Shown: one piece after another, positions 9,847 through 20,617 of the stretch
Layout: each line of letters begins with the position of its first letter
Numbering within the stretch: the first letter of the stretch is position 1
NCBI GenBank assembly: GCA_031771865.1
Contig: JASISA010000001.1
Span: forward strand, 620,001-684,000
DNA: 64,000 nucleotides
From: Nothophaeocryptopus gaeumannii
Taxonomy: Eukaryota > Ascomycota > Dothideomycetes > Mycosphaerellales > Mycosphaerellaceae
Direction of reading: 5' to 3'
Program-made: the position numbers and the translations under genes
The notes under the pieces: model-generated
Told to the model about the DNA's origin: nothing
Databases searched by the model: none
Seen by the model: the letters and a program-made list of their open reading frames with translations, nothing else

Positions 9847-10998
9847 ATGAAAACGCGAACTTTCGACGCGTCGCTTTTTAGTTACTCTTGCAAATACTAC
9901 AACATGAACACTCCACGTACTCCTCTAAGGCCTATATCTGGCAATCATGTTCCTAATACCGAGTTCAGTCCCCAGCGTAGAGCTCAGATGTATGGGATGG
10001 CGCGTGTAGGCGTGCTAGTGTCCGAAATCGCGAGGTCTGAAAACGCGCTCCCTAACTCAGTATACAAGGTGATTAAGAACGTCGAGAACAACGGCACCAC
10101 GGTCTCCAAACATAGGATAGGTCGTCCAAAGAAGCTCGATAAGCGTACGGAACGAAGGCTAATCAATATGGTTCGAAGGAACCCGAAGATCACGTATACC
10201 GACCTAAAGAAGGACATGGGTATCGATATATCCAACGACACTATACGCCGCGTCCTCGACGTGTACAACATCCGCAATTGGAAGGCTGCGCGTAGGCCTG
10301 AGCTCAAGCCTGAACATGTTACCCTCCGGCTCGCATTCGCGCAGAAATACCTCCATTTGACGGCCCAGGACTGGCTCCGTTTCATCTTCTCGGACGAGTG
10401 TTCTGTCGAGCGTGGTAGCGGCAAGCAGAGGCAGTGGGTATTCCGTACGCCGTGTTAGAAATGGGATAAAGAGATGATACAAACATACCTAAAGGGGAGA
10501 GGGATATCCGTAATGGTATGGGCCGCAATTGGAGGCGACGGCGACAAGAGTGAGATGGTAGTTATGAAGCGTGATCCGGAGGCAAAGAAGAATGGCTATT
10601 CATCTAATTCATACATCGCTACACTCGAGGAGGGCCTCCTACCGTGGATCGAAGACGACAGCGTCTTTATGCAAGACAACGCGCCTATCCATACAGCAAA
10701 TAAAGTGAAGGCGTGGTTCCTACGTATGGGTATCGATATACTTAAAGACTGGCCTCCACATAGCCCGGATCTCAATCCAATCGAGCATCTTTGGTTCCTT
10801 CTAAAGGGCGCAGTTTACGAGGTTTCGCCGCATTTCGACGATATTACAAACCCTGATAGGCAACGCGAGGAACTAGAACGTGTTTTGCCTATAGCTTGGT
10901 CTCAAATACCGACAGCACGAGTGCGTGCAGTATTAGAGTCAATGCCACGAAGAATGCAGGCTGTAGTTGACGCAGAGGGTTGGCACACGAAATACTGA
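9847..10998 (+). pseudogene. Tc1/mariner transposase with one nonsense codon
   Basis: One frame from 9847 to 10998 (alternative start at 9904, MNTPRTPLRP) is broken only by a TAG at 10456-10458, in a context (C, stop, KWD) suggesting a former CAG glutamine. The N terminus contains a helix-turn-helix with a GRPKKLD linker. The catalytic DDE residues are visible: FSDECSVERG (first Asp), MQDNAPIHTA (second Asp) and SPDLNPIEHLW (third acidic residue). The C terminus RRMQAVVDAEGWHTKY is typical of fungal Tc1 transposases. With the stop reversed it would be about 383 residues. The element is young but currently unable to make full-length transposase. Confidence 0.9.
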
Positions 10999-11149
10999 GG
11001 CAATAGCGACAAACCGAATAGACAGAACTCAAGGATAGGTACTACGCTAATTACTCCGAAAGTTTGAAGATATAGCGATAACAGCTAGTTGAGAAATATT
11101 AAAAAGGATGACTGCTATTCAATGTTGAAAATCCATGCCAAGCCGGCTT

Positions 11150-11176
11150 GTGACAGACTTTTGCGATAGTACTGTA
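11150..11176 (-). repeat. Right terminal inverted repeat of the Tc1/mariner element
   Basis: Inverted partner of 9812-9838, ending in the target TA. Confidence 0.85.
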
Positions 11177-11561
11177 CCCTTTTTGAACTCACAGTCCAGG
11201 CACTCTCGATCGTTTGCCTCTGCAGTTGACAGCAAAAATCTAAAAGAAACTTCATTGTGAGCTCAGGCAGAATGCAGCTAGATGTCTGAACAGCCGTACC
11301 AAGCCGGGCCCTCCCAGCACATAAAGATCGATGACCGAGCGTCCGCTTGAGATATGAATGAGAGAGGGCAGGAGTTCAAGATCTGGTCTTCATTTCTCTG
11401 CTCTTGTCCTCCTACATGAATATGCTGGTGTCTGCTTTTATTTTAGGGGTGGGGCGGTTGGCTGATCGCTCGAAGGCAGTGCAACCATGCGCACGGCTAA
11501 TCAGGCTATCCTACAACTTCAACTGCTGCTCTCCTCACACCATTTCACATCTGCCATCCTT
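11177..11561. other. Intergenic downstream of zinc-finger gene
   Basis: About 385 bases with no supported gene; probably the 3' flank of the minus-strand gene that follows. Confidence 0.3.
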
Positions 11562-12809
11562 TTAATCCTCTGCATCCTCGATCTCCTGAACGTCAACCGT
11601 CTCCAGTGCGCGCAGCGGCTGACGAGCGGCCAAGCCTGATTTGAATGCCTCGGTGTCTGGGCACGGACACTCTCCAGGCATATCGCCGCAGACTGGACAA
11701 GTGTAGACGGCACTCTTTCCATAGAGTCGCTCATCATAGATGGCGTCGCTGAAGTGGCTGTCGGCTTGCCCATACACTGCCTCGTCGATCTCGTCGTTCG
11801 TCAACTCCTCAGCCAGCCGCTCAATCTCGGCTTCATCGATCACACGATGAGACTGGTGTCCACGCTGAGAGCCGTTGTTGGCTATTGCAGAAGGTGGTAC
11901 GTTGGTCGAGTTGGTAGGAAGGCGCGCGTCGGTTCCAGCTGCTTGCGGCCTGCCAGACATAGGATATGACTCTGGCTGGGACGTACCTAGCACAGCCACC
12001 CTAGCTGTCGCTGGAGCAGCAGTGTCGATAGAAGACGTGAGGTGAGGAGCGGGTGCGCTCGGGCTAATGGTGGCTGACGTAGGTGCGAGACTACTCAGAA
12101 ATCCAGTGCCAGCAGCAGGAGCCGGTTGCGATGCCGACGTCCTAGCTTGTGTCAGATCTTGGAAAGCTGGTTGCTGAGAACCTGGAACTCCGCCCGTGTT
12201 GCGAGCTATGAAAACAGCAGGAAGAGCAGCGGGAGGGTAGCGGCCTGGACCCATATGGTCGATCTCTCGGTCAGCCTGTGCCTGTTGCTGTTGAGCCAAA
12301 ATGCTGTCGAGGGTCGTGAGGCTGCTCGAAGTAGCATGCGCCGGACCAAGAGTGGTAGGCTGCTGCGGCTCTGGTGAGGGCGATGATTTCTTAGTGATCG
12401 GTGGAGGTCGAGGCTGGAGTGCGGACGAGGACGTGGTTGCTTGAGGCGCTGGAACAGGGGCCAGAGAGCGCTGCTGCTGAGGAATTGCAGTCTGGGTCGG
12501 CGGCGCTGTGTTCTGCTGAGCTGGACGCTGCAGCTCGACTCGCGCGTATGGTAGATTGCCGCGTGGAACGGCCGTCGCTTGGATGACATGACCTGGATGT
12601 GATGTACTTTGGCCGATCGACCGAAAGTGTCGCTGCGCAGCTCCACACTGGCTCATGTGGTTGTTCGCCAGATGTCCGGACTCGCAATACGTGGATCGGC
12701 CGCATGGGCAACGATAGATATTTTCGTTGCGGTTGGCGCGAAAGACGTGAGCAGCGACGGCGTCGTAGCTATTGCTCGGAAAAGTGCAGATGCTGCATTG
12801 GTATGCCAT
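11562..12809 (-). CDS. Lineage-specific Cys/His-rich zinc-binding protein
   Basis: A 415-residue frame starting at the Met at 12809 (MAYQCSICTF); a Met ten codons upstream is possible. The N terminus has two Cys/His clusters (CSIC with a later His, then CPCGRSTYC with further His residues) that look like C2H2-type or related zinc fingers. The middle, about residues 65-310, is low-complexity Pro/Ala/Gln/Ser. The C terminus has an acidic Glu/Asp helix (ERLAEELTNDEIDEAVYG) and a final Cys cluster, CPVCGDMPGECPCPD. I do not recognise a family. A diverged partial copy lies at 9068-9420. The layout (zinc finger, disordered linker, acidic tail) suggests a nuclear protein, but that is inference. Confidence 0.6.
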   Translation of the reverse strand: MAYQCSICTFPSNSYDAVAAHVFRANRNENIYRCPCGRSTYCESGHLANNHMSQCGAAQRHFRSIGQSTSHPGHVIQATAVPRGNLPYARVELQRPAQQNTAPPTQTAIPQQQRSLAPVPAPQATTSSSALQPRPPPITKKSSPSPEPQQPTTLGPAHATSSSLTTLDSILAQQQQAQADREIDHMGPGRYPPAALPAVFIARNTGGVPGSQQPAFQDLTQARTSASQPAPAAGTGFLSSLAPTSATISPSAPAPHLTSSIDTAAPATARVAVLGTSQPESYPMSGRPQAAGTDARLPTNSTNVPPSAIANNGSQRGHQSHRVIDEAEIERLAEELTNDEIDEAVYGQADSHFSDAIYDERLYGKSAVYTCPVCGDMPGECPCPDTEAFKSGLAARQPLRALETVDVQEIEDAED

Positions 12810-13017
12810 GATAAGAGGCTCACAGTGGAAGTAGAGCAATGAGTCTAGAAGAAGAATTAGCCATGACAGTGCGTGCTTGTGGGACTCGAAGCTGATGCTT
12901 ACCTCCTACTCAAGGTGCTCGGGGTACAGCTTCGAGTACTATGTCTAGTAAAGGCCTTGTAGGTACTGGCAGTGAAATCTAGGATGAGTCAGAAAACTGT
13001 CGCGATGTTGAGAGAGC

Positions 13018-13890
13018 TCATGCTGGCGTACCTCGAGAAGCAGGAGTGCAGTTTGAAGCTCGAGTCCGAAGAGAAAGGGGTCGTTCGTCGACCTTAGAGG
13101 GCAGTGTCTCTGATGAAGCTGTGTCAAAAGTGGGCTTGAAGTTGGGCCAGAAAATCTGTAAAGCATAGGCCAACGAGAGGACCCGCACAGACGGCGGGGG
13201 CAATCTTTTGCCATGTGAAAGTGGAAAAGTCCTGCATGCGGGACTGCCTCGCAGCCACATGAGCTACTTTTGGGTTCAGGCTCGTATAGTAGGCCAAGGA
13301 CGAGCCATATAGCATTCAATTGAAGGAAAGAGTGATAATAGAGCGTCCAGTATTGAGAAAATTTGCGTTCTGGCACTTACAACATAGCCTGTCTCAGCTG
13401 CTTGCTCCTGGTCCTCATCGCTTCCACGGAGGTGCAGAGAGAGATATGTGGCTCCAAGGGTGTCTGATACTTGCAGCTGGAGTGCGCATGTTGCTCCGGC
13501 GGGTGCCAGTGGTGATATGTCCACTTCGAATCTTGGCCCCGACGGTGGGGCCCCGAGCAGCTGTGAGCGAGAAACAGCAACACCAGGAGCGCGCGCAACT
13601 CTCTGATAGCCCAGAAAGAGTTGCGAAGGCGGAGATGACGAAGCTGTGTCGTGGCGCTTTGATGGTGAAGAGAAGGTATTCGAAGCAGACGACCTTGAGT
13701 GGCCACCTGTCACGTTGCCGATGTAAACTTTTCCCATGAGCAACTTGACGTCGTCGAACGAAGGCGTGGTAGGGTCCACCTTTGCGTAGTGGACAGGGGT
13801 GAAGAGGTTTCGGACGGTTTGCAGGAGCACGACCCTAGATTTCGGGCTACGGTTGGTGTCGCCACTGCAGTGGAGTCAGTGCTGACATCC
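13018..13890 (-). CDS. Hypothetical multi-exon protein, model uncertain
   Basis: The clearest exon is the minus-strand frame from about 13890 (reading RVVLLQTVRNLFTPVHYAKV) to a good donor (gtaagtgcc) near 13380, just after SDEDQEQAAETGYV. It contains KVYIGNVTGGHSRSSASNTF and a Ser/Pro-rich linker. A downstream exon is likely at 13018-13260, which is also the segment duplicated at 9570-9720; its frame is unsure. Upstream exons may reach about 14150. I do not recognise the family. It lies just upstream of the zinc-finger gene on the same strand and the two could even belong to one transcript. Confidence 0.4.
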
Positions 13891-14683
13891 GTTTCGATAA
13901 AGACCACCATAGGATCGCGATCTTACAATCAGATAGATTGTGATGAATCGCACGCGTGGTGTAAGATTTACAGAGGAGCACGTGCCCGCGGATGAGGACA
14001 AGATCAAATGCGAGCAGACCGTTGTCTTGTGTCGTGGCTTTCCTCGAAGCTGTTGGGACTGCAGTCGGCGGGCGGTGCACGCGTGTGTTGTTGTTGTGTT
14101 GTAGCTGTGACGTCATCTCGTGAAGTTTGAGGTGTGAGTGAATGTTCGAGGCAGCGGCTGGCATGTGAACAGCCAGATTCAAAGCTCCCATCCCCGCCAA
14201 GCTGCGGGATCATCGCTACTCTTGCACCTGCCTGGTGATTGACACTGTTAGATTATATATAGCGCCTACAAATACCTGCAACCGATACGAAGCCTATCAA
14301 GAGCAGCGTGGGCCAGGCACAGACAGCTACAGGCGAAGGCTGAGGTAGCCGTGAGGTGTCCTCCGTGCGCCACTGTCAAGAAAAGACATGTGCCAAAGGA
14401 GCTTCGTTCTTCTCGTACAGCTCAGCAAGGGTCTGTGTATGCTTTGCGAGGCCGAACACCGAGCAAGCAGTATCCAATCAACATAAGCTGAGGTCCAATT
14501 CGGTTCGGCGAGCGGTGTTGCAGGCATCTCGCATCTCCAATACGCACCCAGGTGGAGACCAACCTGCTTTGTCCCCTCTAGACCGCAACTCATCAGCAGT
14601 CTTCTGCCACTCATATATAAGAAGTACTCAGACTTCACGTCGTCACCGCAGTCGCTGCTCAGCAATCATCACACCCAGAAAAC
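13891..14683. other. Intergenic or unresolved upstream exons
   Basis: Minus-strand coding-like pieces persist to about 14200, but I cannot join them. A TATA-like stretch (catatataagaagta) at about 14610-14625 lies some 60 bases upstream of the next plus-strand gene. Confidence 0.3.
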
Positions 14684-15603
14684 ATGGATCGCACCAAGAT
14701 GTATTTGGCGGACTTATTTATTGACACAGTCAACACGTCAAGAGGGTTGACGATGTTCTTCCTCTAGTACCAGTTTGCTTCTGCGTGGATGTTGTTGCAG
14801 ACTACAATCCTTGTCGTCCTTCCGTGTGCACTGAAGCCCAGCGCACTTCTCCAGTATGCAGGGCCACGACTCCTCTCGAACCTCTCCTACTGGTCTGGGG
14901 TTGGCATGATGCTGTTCGGGGCGGCGTGGGTGATCGAGTCGCAGCGTCCGTCCGAATGCTCCTCAAAGCAAGGTAGCCCATTCTGTGCTCATGCCTGGCC
15001 GTGGTACAAGCAGCTCTGTCGTCCGGAACCCATGTTCGCGATGTACGCGAGTCTAGCAGTCTTCTTCTGGCTACTAGCGGCGATGGCAAAATTCGAGCTA
15101 CGGAAGGAAGAGCTGATGGTTACGGAGAAAGCTGAAGAGGAGCTCTTGTGGAATGCCAAAGGCCAGGTCAAGGCATCAATCAGATGCTCGGAGACTGGAC
15201 ATCTGATCAGTTTGAGGCAAGGACCAGAGAAATTGTGAAAGCCGAATATCGGAAGCCGCAATTAGCGAGAAGATACTTGGACCCAGTTTTCGAAGACAGC
15301 CTTCCGCACCGAGCAGAGAGTAAGCCAGAGAACGCTTTCGCGAGAGGGCCCGGGCAGTTAGATTCCTCGCAGACATCTGCAGAACAACCGTTTAGACCAG
15401 GCTCCAATACATCTCAGCCTCTAGTCAGGACTTTCAAGATCAGCATGCTCTTCCATTTCCGAGATATACTTCGAGATCGCATTCACACAGTGTATCTTGA
15501 AGGTTGTTCGAGGACTGTAGTCCAGATCATCGTCGCTGAGAGCCGTGCTCGGGCGGATCATGATACTGTCTCCATGCTTTCGAGCATGGCATGTCGTAAG
15601 TAG
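14684..15603 (+). pseudogene. Small multi-pass membrane protein, broken twice
   Basis: From ATG 14684 (MDRTKMYLADLFIDTVNTS) a frame runs 27 codons to a TAG at 14765-14767 and continues in the same frame with YQFASAWMLLQTTILVVLP, a second hydrophobic segment (SYWSGVGMMLFGAAWVI) and a third (FAMYASLAVFFWLLAAMAKF). Around 15160 coding moves by one base into GQGINQMLGDWTSDQFEAR and continues to 15603. The simplest reading is one gene of about 305 residues with a CAG-to-TAG nonsense change and a single-base indel. Function unknown. The Met at 14789 could still start a shorter protein. Confidence 0.5.
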
Positions 15604-15977
15604 TCCAGCATCTCCACTGTCATCGCTAAATCTATGGCATCGAAGGCATCGTCCTCTCAATGAGACAGGTGGTGCATTCCCGAGGGGTGCAGGTAGTGCG
15701 ATGTCATTTGGCGGCTCTCACGACCACCACACGCAGAGCAAATCCAAGTAGCCGTGCTGTTGAAGTGACTGTCGTGGGGTGTTCAGATCAAGAGCTTGTG
15801 AGAGCGGAGGAGAGATGGAGGAACTGCAGTTTGCTGTGAAGTCCCGTGAGTCACGTGCAAATCTTGGCGGTACTCGGTTCACCTGCCTTGTCTTCAGCTG
15901 CGTCACGAAAAGTTGACTCCCTTCGCGACTGACCTCTCGAGATCACCGTCAGTCGGACTTCAATATACTCAACCAAA
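15604..15977. promoter_or_regulatory. Upstream region of CWC2
   Basis: About 370 bases with no gene; probably the CWC2 promoter and 5' leader. No specific site recognised. Confidence 0.4.
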
Positions 15978-17234
15978 ATGGCGGAAACCGAGACACCCCT
16001 ATTCGAGGACACCACCGCGCCCGCCGCCGAGACCACCGTCACTACCGCCGCTAGCGACGGCACCGTCCAGAAGGTGAAGAAGACGAAGATCATCAAGCGA
16101 AAGCGCCGCCCAGCACGCCCGCAACAAGACCCTTCCACATTCAAGACCGAACCGCCACCGCAGACCGGTACAATCTTCAATATATGGTACAACAAATGGA
16201 GCGGCGGCGACCGCGAAGATGCTTTCTCCAGCAAACACCAGGCCAAAGGACGATGTAATGTCGCCCTGGACACAGGCTACACCAAAGCAGACAAGCAGCC
16301 GGGGTCTTATTTCTGCCTGTTCTTCGCGCGCGGACTGTGTCCTAAGGGTCAAGACTGCGAGTATCTACATCGTCTGCCGAATAGCAGGATCGGCAAGGAG
16401 GGTGGACTCGGCGACATCTTTCCCTCCAACGTTGACTGTTTTGGGCGCGACAAGTTCAGCGACTACAGAGATGACATGGGCGGTGTGGGGTCCTTCATGC
16501 GCGTCAACAGGACGCTCTACGTGGGGAGGATACATGTGACGGATGACATTGAGGAGATTGTCGCGCGACACTTTCAAGAATGGGGACAGGTGGAGCGCAT
16601 ACGTGTGTTGCCCAGCAGAGGAGTCGCGTTCGTCACGTACGTGCATCTGGCGAATGCCGAGTTTGCGAAGGAGGCCATGGCGCATCAAAGTCTGGATCAT
16701 AATGAGACATTGAACGTTCGATGGGCGACGGTTGACCCGAATCCGGCGGCGCAAAAGAGAGAGGCGCGATTGATTGAAGAGCAGGCCGCAGACGCGATCA
16801 GGAAGGCACTTCCCGCGAGCTACGTGGCTGAGCTGGAAGGACGGAAATATGATGGTGCAGATCCAGAGGAGGAGCGAAAGAGACGAAAGATTGATGGAAG
16901 CTTTGGGTTACAGGGATATCAAGCACCAGATGATGTGTGGTATGCATCGGAAAAGGCAAGGATCGAGGGGGGCAAGCAGCCATTGCGGCTCGAAAAGGGC
17001 GAAACGCGCCACGCTCTGGAGGATGTTGGAGATACGGAGCCGAACACGGATAATGAGGACAACGAGCCTCTTCAAATCAAGGGTGGGAACGCGCAGCCTC
17101 CTGCTTCGAATGGAGGACTTCTCGACGGAAGTACCCTCGCGGCACTCCAAGGGCTTAAAGCGGGAGGCACAGAATCGAGAGCGCCCGCAGCTGGTCCTCT
17201 CGTTGGATACGGTAGCGATAGTGACGACGATTGA
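15978..17234 (+). CDS. CWC2: Pre-mRNA-splicing factor Cwc2 (RBM22 family)
   Basis: An intact, intron-free 418-residue protein. Cwc2 is part of the Prp19-related complex and contacts U6 snRNA and pre-mRNA in the catalytic spliceosome in the nucleus. Visible features: a basic segment at 33-47; the Torus region starting about residue 63 (FNIWYNKWSGGD); a CCCH zinc finger at Cys113, Cys121, Cys127 and His131; and an RRM with RNP2 TLYVGRI (179-185) and RNP1 RGVAFVTYV (214-222). A helical basic region follows (about 245-300), then a low-complexity acidic tail ending in SDSDDD. Length and domain order match fungal Cwc2. Confidence 0.96.
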   Translation: MAETETPLFEDTTAPAAETTVTTAASDGTVQKVKKTKIIKRKRRPARPQQDPSTFKTEPPPQTGTIFNIWYNKWSGGDREDAFSSKHQAKGRCNVALDTGYTKADKQPGSYFCLFFARGLCPKGQDCEYLHRLPNSRIGKEGGLGDIFPSNVDCFGRDKFSDYRDDMGGVGSFMRVNRTLYVGRIHVTDDIEEIVARHFQEWGQVERIRVLPSRGVAFVTYVHLANAEFAKEAMAHQSLDHNETLNVRWATVDPNPAAQKREARLIEEQAADAIRKALPASYVAELEGRKYDGADPEEERKRRKIDGSFGLQGYQAPDDVWYASEKARIEGGKQPLRLEKGETRHALEDVGDTEPNTDNEDNEPLQIKGGNAQPPASNGGLLDGSTLAALQGLKAGGTESRAPAAGPLVGYGSDSDDD

Positions 17235-17340
17235 GAGGCCTCTCACGCTTCTGTGCAACAACTACGCTACCTGCCCGGTCTAATCGCGTCTCAAAGATGC
17301 GTCGCGGCTTCGAGAAAGGTCGTCTGACCTGGCCTAGGTG

Positions 17341-18497
17341 TTACAACCTCTCCTTCATAAAAGCACCGATATCCTGCAAGCAGAGCTCGGTTTGTTCCGT
17401 CCCTCCGACTGGGAAGAATGAGAAACCATGTGGAGCTCCTGGATATATCTTCAGAACGCCATCCCCACCGGCATACTGCCATTTGGCACACATCATGACA
17501 CTATCGTCAACGAGCGGGTCCTCCGTGCCGCAGGTGAAGAGCGCCGGAGGCAGCTATTGTGACGGAAGTCAGCACCATCAAGTTCGAACAGGAGATTCGA
17601 AAGCAGAGCAGCGACATAGCCAACAGAAATGACAGCCCATCGAAGAAAGCACGTACCTTCTTGCCCTTCAAATCCGCCCAAAACGGACTGATCCACGGAT
17701 CCCTTCTCTGCTCTTGCGTCGTATTCGGCGTATATGCCTCAATGTATCTAAGCACATCATCAGCCTGTCTCCAAACAACACTGGGCATAGGGACGCATGA
17801 ACTTCTCCATAATCTTCCAAGTCAGCACCAAAGGCGTCTCAAAATGATGCACACTCGGTAAAAAGGCACTTAAATCAAAAACACCAAAATTCAACACCAA
17901 TCCTTTGAACCCAAATTCTGGTCGTGTCTCTAACATTTTCAATGCAACTAAACAGCTTAGATGTCCGCCTGCTGAATCTCCACCGACGAACTTCAACGGG
18001 GCGGAGTAGTCTTTTTGGGCGTGATCGATGAGGTATTCGGCTATATCGAAACAATCTTCATTCCCAGCCGGGCAGGGATTTTCTGGCGCGAGGCGGTAGC
18101 CGACTGAGATGACGGTGAGATTCGCTTCATCGGAGTATCGTTTCAACATCAAATCCTGGAAATGTTCGGATTGGAGGACCCAGCCTCCGCCGTGGATATG
18201 ATAAAACACTCCTTCGGGCTTGCCTGATGCCGCTTCGAAGACTCGGCATGGGATAGAGCGGCCTGGCTCGCGGGATGGTAAAGTAATATTCTTTCCGCTG
18301 TTTAATACGGTCGGTTTGGGGAAAGGCGTTTCTCCATTCCAACGCATTTGGCGGTATTTGGCGGCGCCGACTTCGTACCATGCTGGACCTTTTTTCTGAA
18401 TGGCGATGAGACCTTTGTTGAATTTCTTCGTTTGTTCTGTCACGGCTGATGGGTCGAAGAGGGCGTAATTGATTTTGAGGTCGGATTGGAGGGGCAT
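17341..18497 (-). pseudogene. Alpha/beta hydrolase (hormone-sensitive-lipase family), frame broken once
   Basis: The minus strand encodes a protein starting MPLQSDLKINYALFDPSAV with the oxyanion motif HIHGGGW, the nucleophile motif GDSAGGH and, downstream, the acid and base regions FTCGTEDPLVDD and GAPHGFSFFPVG, ending KERL at 17341. A normal 103-base intron at 17554-17656 joins the last two parts. At about 17785-17795 coding shifts by one base (one frame runs into TGA soon after FMRPYAQ; the other continues with RYIEAYTPNTTQEQRRDPW). No intron with good borders repairs this. Relatives are esterases, lipases or arylacetamide deacetylases of about 330 residues. All catalytic residues would be present if the frame were continuous. 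Confidence 0.8.
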
Positions 18498-19012
18498 TTT
18501 GGCGGTTCTAGTCTGAGTCTGAGTCGTTGGTTTGGTTGTTAGATTTGATCTGTAGTTTGAGTGGTGTAGGAGAGTTTGTGTAACGATGTAATATTATGTT
18601 ATGGGTTTCGCAGTGACTGCTTTACGGTTCTCAGGGAGCTATACATCAGGAGGCCTGATAGCGGCGGGGTGGCCGCGGGGAGCAGGTGAGATCGATCGAA
18701 GCTTTGGCCGAGGTCGGCCGACATCATCAAGCTGTAGGTAGTGAGTATATTTGTAGGCAAGAGGATGATAGTCCATCACCAGAAGACTCATATATTTGGT
18801 TCGATGTGCTTTTTATGTATGTTGAATATGTATGCTCCACTATAGTGCTCATACCCATGTCCATTCTCATCACCCAGTCGCTCGCTCAAGTGTATAAGAA
18901 GTATCTTTACCCATTCGCCAAGAAGGAAATGCCATGTCGGCCATGTGTAGGTTCCGTCTCCAAAGCGCCTTGAACGTCAGGCGCTCTCTTCCCCAAGCCT
19001 TTCCTTCGTTTC
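18498..19012. other. Intergenic between hydrolase and STE3
   Basis: About 515 bases with no supported gene. It should contain the promoter of the hydrolase and the 3' end of STE3. Confidence 0.4.
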
Positions 19013-20573
19013 TCAAACTCCAAAAGCCTTACTCGGTAACGTCTCTGCCGTCTCACTCGCCTGCCGAACTTCCTTCCTAACCAGCACGTCTCCATCGCCT
19101 CGACTCTTGGAACGGGCATGGTTCGCCATCGTCGGACTAACAGGCTCAGCTGAGACACTGCTGTGCACCCTCGCATCTTCACCCGTCATAGAAGACAGCA
19201 CGAAGACGTCGTTACTCTCAGAGGTAGAAGGCGGCGTCGTAGTCGCGTCGCGCTTGAAGTGAGAAGTCACAGCATTCCAAGGCTTCTTCTCAGCCCAAGA
19301 AGTCGGACGTGAAGTTCCAGGACTCGCAATCCCGCGAAGCCTCTCATCATTACCCCTATTCTCCCTTATCGTCTCCAAGAAACTCATCTTCTTTGGACTA
19401 GGCTCCGAATCCGTCACACTGCCCGTTCGTTTGGCGAAACTATCCATCGTCGACGGGCTGACACTACTCTTTCTGGAGAAGAGCATCTTCGCTTTACTGC
19501 CCATACTCGAAATCGTATCGGTGATCGAGCCACGGTTCTCCTTCTTCAAAGCCGGGAAGATCTTGTCCAGTCCGATGGAGCAGAGAGAATCGCAGTACAT
19601 CCTCATTGCATCTTTACCGAAGCCGAAGAATAGAAAGATGATGAAACCTCCTGCGAGCCAGACGTAGCGGTCGTAGGTGATGGAGCCTTGGCTCATGACA
19701 AGAATCATGGAGTTCCAGGTAGCAGGGTTGTGAGTCTTGGACCAGGAGAAGGCTGAGAGGCCGTTTCCCATGGTGACGCTGCTGTAGATTGTATAGACCT
19801 GGACAGGCAGAAAACCGAGGATGCAGACGATACAGAGGGCGTAGAGACGGAAGAAGCGGGATTTGTTGGTACGGTTGTTGGCGAGGATGGAGTTGAAGGC
19901 GAAGCGGTATTTGGTGAGGCGGGTGATGATGAGTACTGAGGAGCATGTCAGTGAAAATGTCGATCCATTAGGTTCAAGAAGACTTACCGCCGTAGTAAAC
20001 GTCAAGAAGCGTCCAGGCCATCGGCGGTCCAGCCAGAAGCAAGATCGTGAGCCAGCTCAGAGTGACCGTCGACAGACATCCCGATATTCCCTGTATCGAA
20101 TACCGCACCGGCTGTACAATAAATTGAAAAAGCATCTGCATCAGCGGCAGACACAGACAAATCACAACATCCAGTATATATCCTCTCCTTCTCTGTGCCG
20201 CCGTCTGAGCCCAAGCCGAGCGATCCGTATCCATGACCCTTGCAAGCTGTCTTAACGTGCAGCTGATAGCAGCAGCAAAGACGCATTGCAAGTAAGTCTG
20301 CAATTTGATTTCGATATCGCACAAGCCGGCGCCGTTATACCAGGATTCCATGTTATCGGTGGGCCAGATGACGGCGTTGAGGAAGTTTTGAAAGGTCGAG
20401 TAGAGAGCGGCTGCGACCATAACAGTGGCTCCGACGTTACGATTACGCCAGTGCCAGCAGAATGGCGGTATGATGAGGAGGAAGACGAAGAGATTGACTG
20501 TGGCGAAGATGATGGCGACGGTCGGTGAGAGGTTGGGCGTGCCCGGAGTGGGTACCGCTATGGCGTTGGCCAT
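19013..20573 (-). CDS. STE3: a-factor-type pheromone receptor (Ste3 GPCR)
   Basis: Two exons, 19988-20573 and 19013-19935, are joined by a 52-base intron (19936-19987, gtaagt...cag), giving 502 residues. Ste3 is the seven-transmembrane G-protein-coupled receptor for the lipidated a-type mating pheromone. The first exon carries the N terminus and about five membrane segments, with the family-typical stretch WYNGAGLCDIEIKLQTYLQ; the second carries the remaining segments (LYALCIVCILGFLPVQVYTI, YDRYVWLAGGFIIFLFFGFG) and a long cytoplasmic Ser/Thr-rich tail of about 200 residues, where phosphorylation usually controls desensitisation. Both frames are intact, so the locus appears functional. Confidence 0.93.
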
Positions 20574-20617
20574 TGCGATCGTCTCTCGGGTGGGCTTGAT
20601 GTTGGTGTATTGATCCT

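Larger units (their letters stand above)
9812..11176 (+). mobile_element. Tc1/mariner-type DNA transposon with terminal inverted repeats
   Basis: About 1.36 kb bounded by TA. The left end (9812-9838) and the reverse complement of the right end (11150-11176) are 27-base inverted repeats, identical except for four positions near the outer tip; the shared inner block is cgcaaaagtctgtcac. TA lies at both tips, as expected for the target-site duplication of Tc1/mariner elements. Inside is a transposase frame with one nonsense codon. It lies between two diverged copies of a zinc-finger locus. Confidence 0.9.

Noticed and set aside
13320..13739. Plus-strand frame of 139 codons
   Set aside because: It is antisense to the better-supported minus-strand exon with a good donor site.
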